Assembly: GCF_014529535.1 (NCBI RefSeq)
Contig: NW_023503632.1
Coordinates: 1,116,001 to 1,180,000, forward strand
Origin: Bradysia coprophila
Taxonomy: Eukaryota > Arthropoda > Insecta > Diptera > Sciaridae
DNA length: 64,000 nt
Direction: 5' to 3'
In this document: positions 60,943 through 64,000 of the stretch, piece by piece
How positions within the stretch are numbered: position 1 is the stretch's first letter
How the letters are laid out: every line of letters begins with the position of its first letter
The notes under the pieces: generated by a model
What the model was told of the DNA's origin: nothing
Databases searched by the model: none
What the model saw: only the letters and a program-made list of their open reading frames with translations
Program-made: the position numbers and the translations under genes

Positions 60943-61118
60943 TGTCCATTCCACTCAACAAAAAGTACTCCGTGAAAGAGCCGTGAGAGAGCGAACTGTC
61001 TAATAAACAAATGAAAAATTGAAAAAAGTGAGAGACAAAATTGAATTTTTTCAATTTTTTCTTTGTTTATTTGACAGTTTGCTCTCTCAGGGAGTACTTT
61101 TTGTTGAGTGGAGTGGAC
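60943..61118. mobile_element. MITE, CCACTCAACAAAAAGTACTC ends
   Basis: Outer ends GTCCATTCCACTCAACAAAA and TTTTGTTGAGTGGAGTGGAC are inverted. It shares ends and the GAGAGACAAAATTGAATTTT centre with the copy in Iswi intron 1. Confidence 0.87.
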
Positions 61119-62214
61119 ACTTTACTCCTTGCTTTACTCGCATGCGACCTGTTTTGAATTGATGTATACGAAGGCGGAGCTAACTCTCTCACTTTCTTTT
61201 GCTCTTTTTGTTTTTTCTGTTTTTCGTATCAAAAAGCTTGTAAAATTATCATATGGAGAGAACACACTCAATCACATGTGTGTGAATTCGTATGCCGAGA
61301 GAATTATTTTCCATAAGTATGTATGTTTCGTCGAGACGAAGTCGAGGTTGCTGTTTTTCACACGTATACTGTAATTTCGTGGTTTTTTTCCTTATGATGA
61401 AAATTACTATTTACTATTATGGTTATATGGTTATGATTGGACTTTCCTTCAACAAACTGTAGGAGTATACTATCATTAAATCTACTACTTCTGTTGCTTA
61501 CCGCACATTTTACCTATATAAATACAAAACAATGACCATAATGACAATATCACGTGAGTCATACACTATTATAAATATTTGCATTAAGTTGATTACCCGA
61601 TTACATATTAAAATTTTCAGGATAGTGCAAAATTGCCAAATTAATTATTTTTTAATTGAGAATTGGTGGAAGGAATAAAGCAATGCAACTAATGACATTG
61701 GTAAGAAGAGACTTTGAGCTAGGGGAAGCTTCAAAGCGTTTGCGTAACTATAATTTTAAAATAAATACTTCAAATGTTAACTTACATACGCTATTTGATC
61801 GGAGCGGAATCACAAAAATTTCCCAAAGGCTCATGAAAAATGGCTCAAATATCGCATTTATCAATACTCTTCGTCCTACGTATATCGAGTAATTTTAATA
61901 AACGAATAGCTTCCAACAATCCAACATTTTGTTAGCTTCTCACAACAATTGACGAATACAAGTCGGAGAGAGATGAATTGCTATTTTTAAAAGTCATCAT
62001 TACATAAACATACCTATACTACAGAAACTATAATGAAAAATGGGAAATATATTTTGACTATCGCATTTTATTCTCGCACTCTTTTACCAGTGATTTTCGG
62101 CATAACAACATTATTGCCCACCGTTCAAAATTTATTTTGACTAACAAAATACGATTACGAAATTTCGCTGACATTGAGTTTTGAGACGAGAGTCATTTAA
62201 TTTGAAGTGGAAAA
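61119..62214. other. Intergenic upstream of the filamin-like gene
   Basis: A 78-codon frame (61656-61892) starting MRIGGRNKAMQLMTLVRRDF is open but unrecognised and not supported by splice context. No repeat was identified. Confidence 0.4.
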
Positions 62215-63106
62215 ATGTCTGCAAATCGAATTCAGGTAATCTAACGCTTTTCCAATTCAATTACAATCGACATAACATTGTGAATTGTGCACTTTATGGT
62301 TTATAAGGCATGGGGCGATGGTGTATCTCACGGATTTGCTGGTCAGCCATCCACTTTCATGTTGAATCCGAGCGGATTAAGTCTATCAGGAATTACATTT
62401 GAGATTATAGGTAATGACTTGATTCAAACACGTCCTACATCTGACCAGTCACACATTGCATTACATAAAAAGTAGTTCTTCATTTTCGTGTTGTGAAATT
62501 GTCTAATTTAAACGAAATTTTATTTCAAGGACCGACTCGTCCAGAGTTTTTTGTTGATTATCTATCGGGTGGACTGATTGCAGTCAGTTATGTGCCAACA
62601 TTTCCAGGTTTGAATTGAAATTTCAATTAACAGCCTCAATTCATTCAAAGAGTTTTTGTTTTAAAGGTTTGTACAAAATTCACATTCGATTCTTTGGCCG
62701 AGACGCACCAGGATCTCCATTTCCGGTCGAAGTTCTCGGTGATGCGCAGTCGAAACAGGATATGGTGCGTGACGTAATACAAAATGTTAAAATTTCCGGA
62801 TCGGCTGCGACTACTGGTAAACCTTTAATTACCAATCAATTTTTGCTCGATCCACGAAATGCCATCGTCGCTGGCAATTTAAGTGCTCATATGCGAGGGC
62901 CTGGTCACATCGAGGTCGATTTTAAAGAGAATTTGGACGGTAAAATTTTTGCATATTAGCTTTGTAGGCCAAGCCAATTAATGGAATGTTTCAAAGGAAC
63001 CATCCATGTGCAATATAAGCCGGAAAACAGTGGTGTGTACAAATTGAATCTTAAGTTTGGTGATGTGCCAGTTCAAGGCAGTCCGTTCACCATTAATGTG
63101 GTTTAA
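62215..63106 (+). CDS. Small protein of two filamin-type Ig repeats
   Basis: Five coding exons, 62215-62235, 62308-62410, 62530-62607, 62667-62939 and 62997-63106, join in frame to 194 residues (introns 57-119 nt). Exon 1 encodes only MSANRIQ. Repeat 1 (about 8-96) has AWGDGVSHGFAGQPSTFMLN, IAVSYVPTFPGLYKIHIRFF and GSPFPVEV; repeat 2 (about 110-194) has FLLDPRNAIVAG, VQYKPENSGVYKLNLKFGD and GSPFTINVV. These match the A-strand, YxPxxxGxY and GSPF landmarks of filamin/ABP280 repeats. Full filamins carry actin-binding CH domains and 20 or more repeats, none of which lie nearby. It is either a stand-alone short filamin-like protein or a short isoform of a larger gene upstream of this window's view. 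Function as a protein-interaction or scaffold module is inference. Confidence 0.92.
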
Positions 63107-63151
63107 GCCGTCCCGGCCTTTCAACAACGTGTTGTATTAATTTGAATGGAA

Positions 63152-63157
63152 AATAAA
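63152..63157 (+). terminator. Poly(A) signal for the filamin-like gene
   Basis: AATAAA lies 46 bp after the stop codon at 63106. Confidence 0.7.
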
Positions 63158-64000
63158 ATATTTTTGTGATTTCTGTGAATGAAACTCAATGGACTTTGTA
63201 CAACGAGGATAAATGGATAGAGATGGATATATGGAAGAATCACATTGGTGGTTATTACGCCCCTGTGGCTCTGCATATAAAGATATTTTTATAAAAACAT
63301 TAAAAGCTTACAACGAAGTCGTTTCAAGTTTTATTACAAATTCAAATTCCAACGGACAACGTTATTTCACCCTTAACTCAATGTTTACATTTAAGGCAGG
63401 CCACTCTTAAATTCCTTTGTTTTTGCATACTGTGACCACAGTTTTTCGTCGGTCATATACACCTGTTCAGTGATTGAAATTCGTCATATTTTTGAATCGG
63501 CACAAATACTCTTTAACTTCGATACAAGGCGTGTAATTAATGTCAACATCATTAATGTACTGGTGATATCGATCCTTGAATTCGGGTTGTTTTGGTCCCC
63601 AACTACTTTCCGGACGGAATATTTGAATGATGTTTGCCTACAAAAAGGGTTTGTCATTTTACGAAAAGTAATTGAAAGGGTTAAAAGTTTGCATGTGCAC
63701 CAATATTTTGATTAATGACACGGGTATCAATGTGAACAATCACTAAATATATTACTTCCGTTTTTTAGACGTGCTTGATACAATTCTCGTCTATTTATGT
63801 GCATGCATACAACCACATTCTAGAATTGATAATTCCAAAATAAATAGAAATTTCGTCAATTTTTGACAGGACGTTATAGTTGGATTTACCGTTATAAACC
63901 TTAAAGCTCTATTAAAATCGGCAGAAGTAATGTTGGGAAATATATTACGTACCGAGGCTAATCAAGAAGTACACGGGAAAACAATGTTCACAAAACGTAA
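63158..64000. other. Right edge of window, no gene recognised
   Basis: Open frames at 63213-63410 and 63470-63715 have no recognised similarity or splice support. No repeat identified. Confidence 0.4.

Noticed and set aside
61656-61892. 78-codon frame starting MRIGGRNKAMQLM
   Set aside because: No recognised homologue, no poly(A) or splice support and AT-rich codons like its surroundings. Kept only as intergenic.

Overview
The window reads as a piece of an insect nuclear genome, most likely a dipteran and possibly a lower fly such as a gnat. The base composition is AT-rich. Seven protein-coding genes have short GT-AG introns of about 50-75 nt. One gene encodes a secreted peritrophin-type chitin-binding protein. 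The spacers are crowded with short inverted-repeat transposons. The species assignment is inference; nothing bacterial, organellar or viral was recognised.

Genes in order: (1) 14356-18136 (+), the chromatin-remodelling ATPase ISWI, complete in 8 coding exons (1005 codons). (2) 27435-21795 (-), a LUC7-like U1 snRNP splicing factor with an RS tail, 5 coding exons and a 4.4 kb second intron full of repeats. (3) 31828-33384 (+), an unrecognised secreted protein with an 11-residue tandem repeat. (4) 39634-42892 (+), an unrecognised secreted, acidic, Thr/Ser-rich protein. (5) 49976-48646 (-), a secreted protein with three chitin-binding (peritrophin-A) domains and a Thr/Pro linker. (6) 55679-54055 (-), the endosomal GTPase Rab4. 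(7) 62215-63106 (+), a small protein made of two filamin-type Ig repeats. I rebuilt splice sites by hand from reading frame and family conservation. Genes 1, 2 and 6 are housekeeping (chromatin, splicing, recycling endosome). Genes 3, 4 and 5 are extracellular. There is no sign that neighbouring genes form one pathway.

The rest is mostly mobile-element debris. At 6995-10548 there is a nested set: a hAT-like element with an exact 8-bp target duplication contains a member of a second family (7069-9580), which contains an inverted copy of its own family (8319-9456). That second family inserts into A/T homopolymers and carries internal arrays of about 145 bp. Two more copies (51479-53293 and 56911-58002) lie in opposite orientation on either side of Rab4. 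Further elements include a 1.6 kb foldback with 760-bp arms (29122-30735), a 1 kb foldback (2015-3060) with a solo arm at 13356-13594, and a Foldback-like element (about 44543-47400) whose ends are arrays of a 43-bp palindromic unit around a 52-bp satellite. Two hAT-like MITEs (35358-35700 and 58266-58534) are filled with low-complexity sequence, and many TA-flanked MITEs are present. One retroelement gene fragment was found, the C-terminal end of a non-LTR retrotransposon polyprotein at 28522-28675 (-).

No tRNA, rRNA or CRISPR array was found. Promoters could not be assigned; a few poly(A) signals could.
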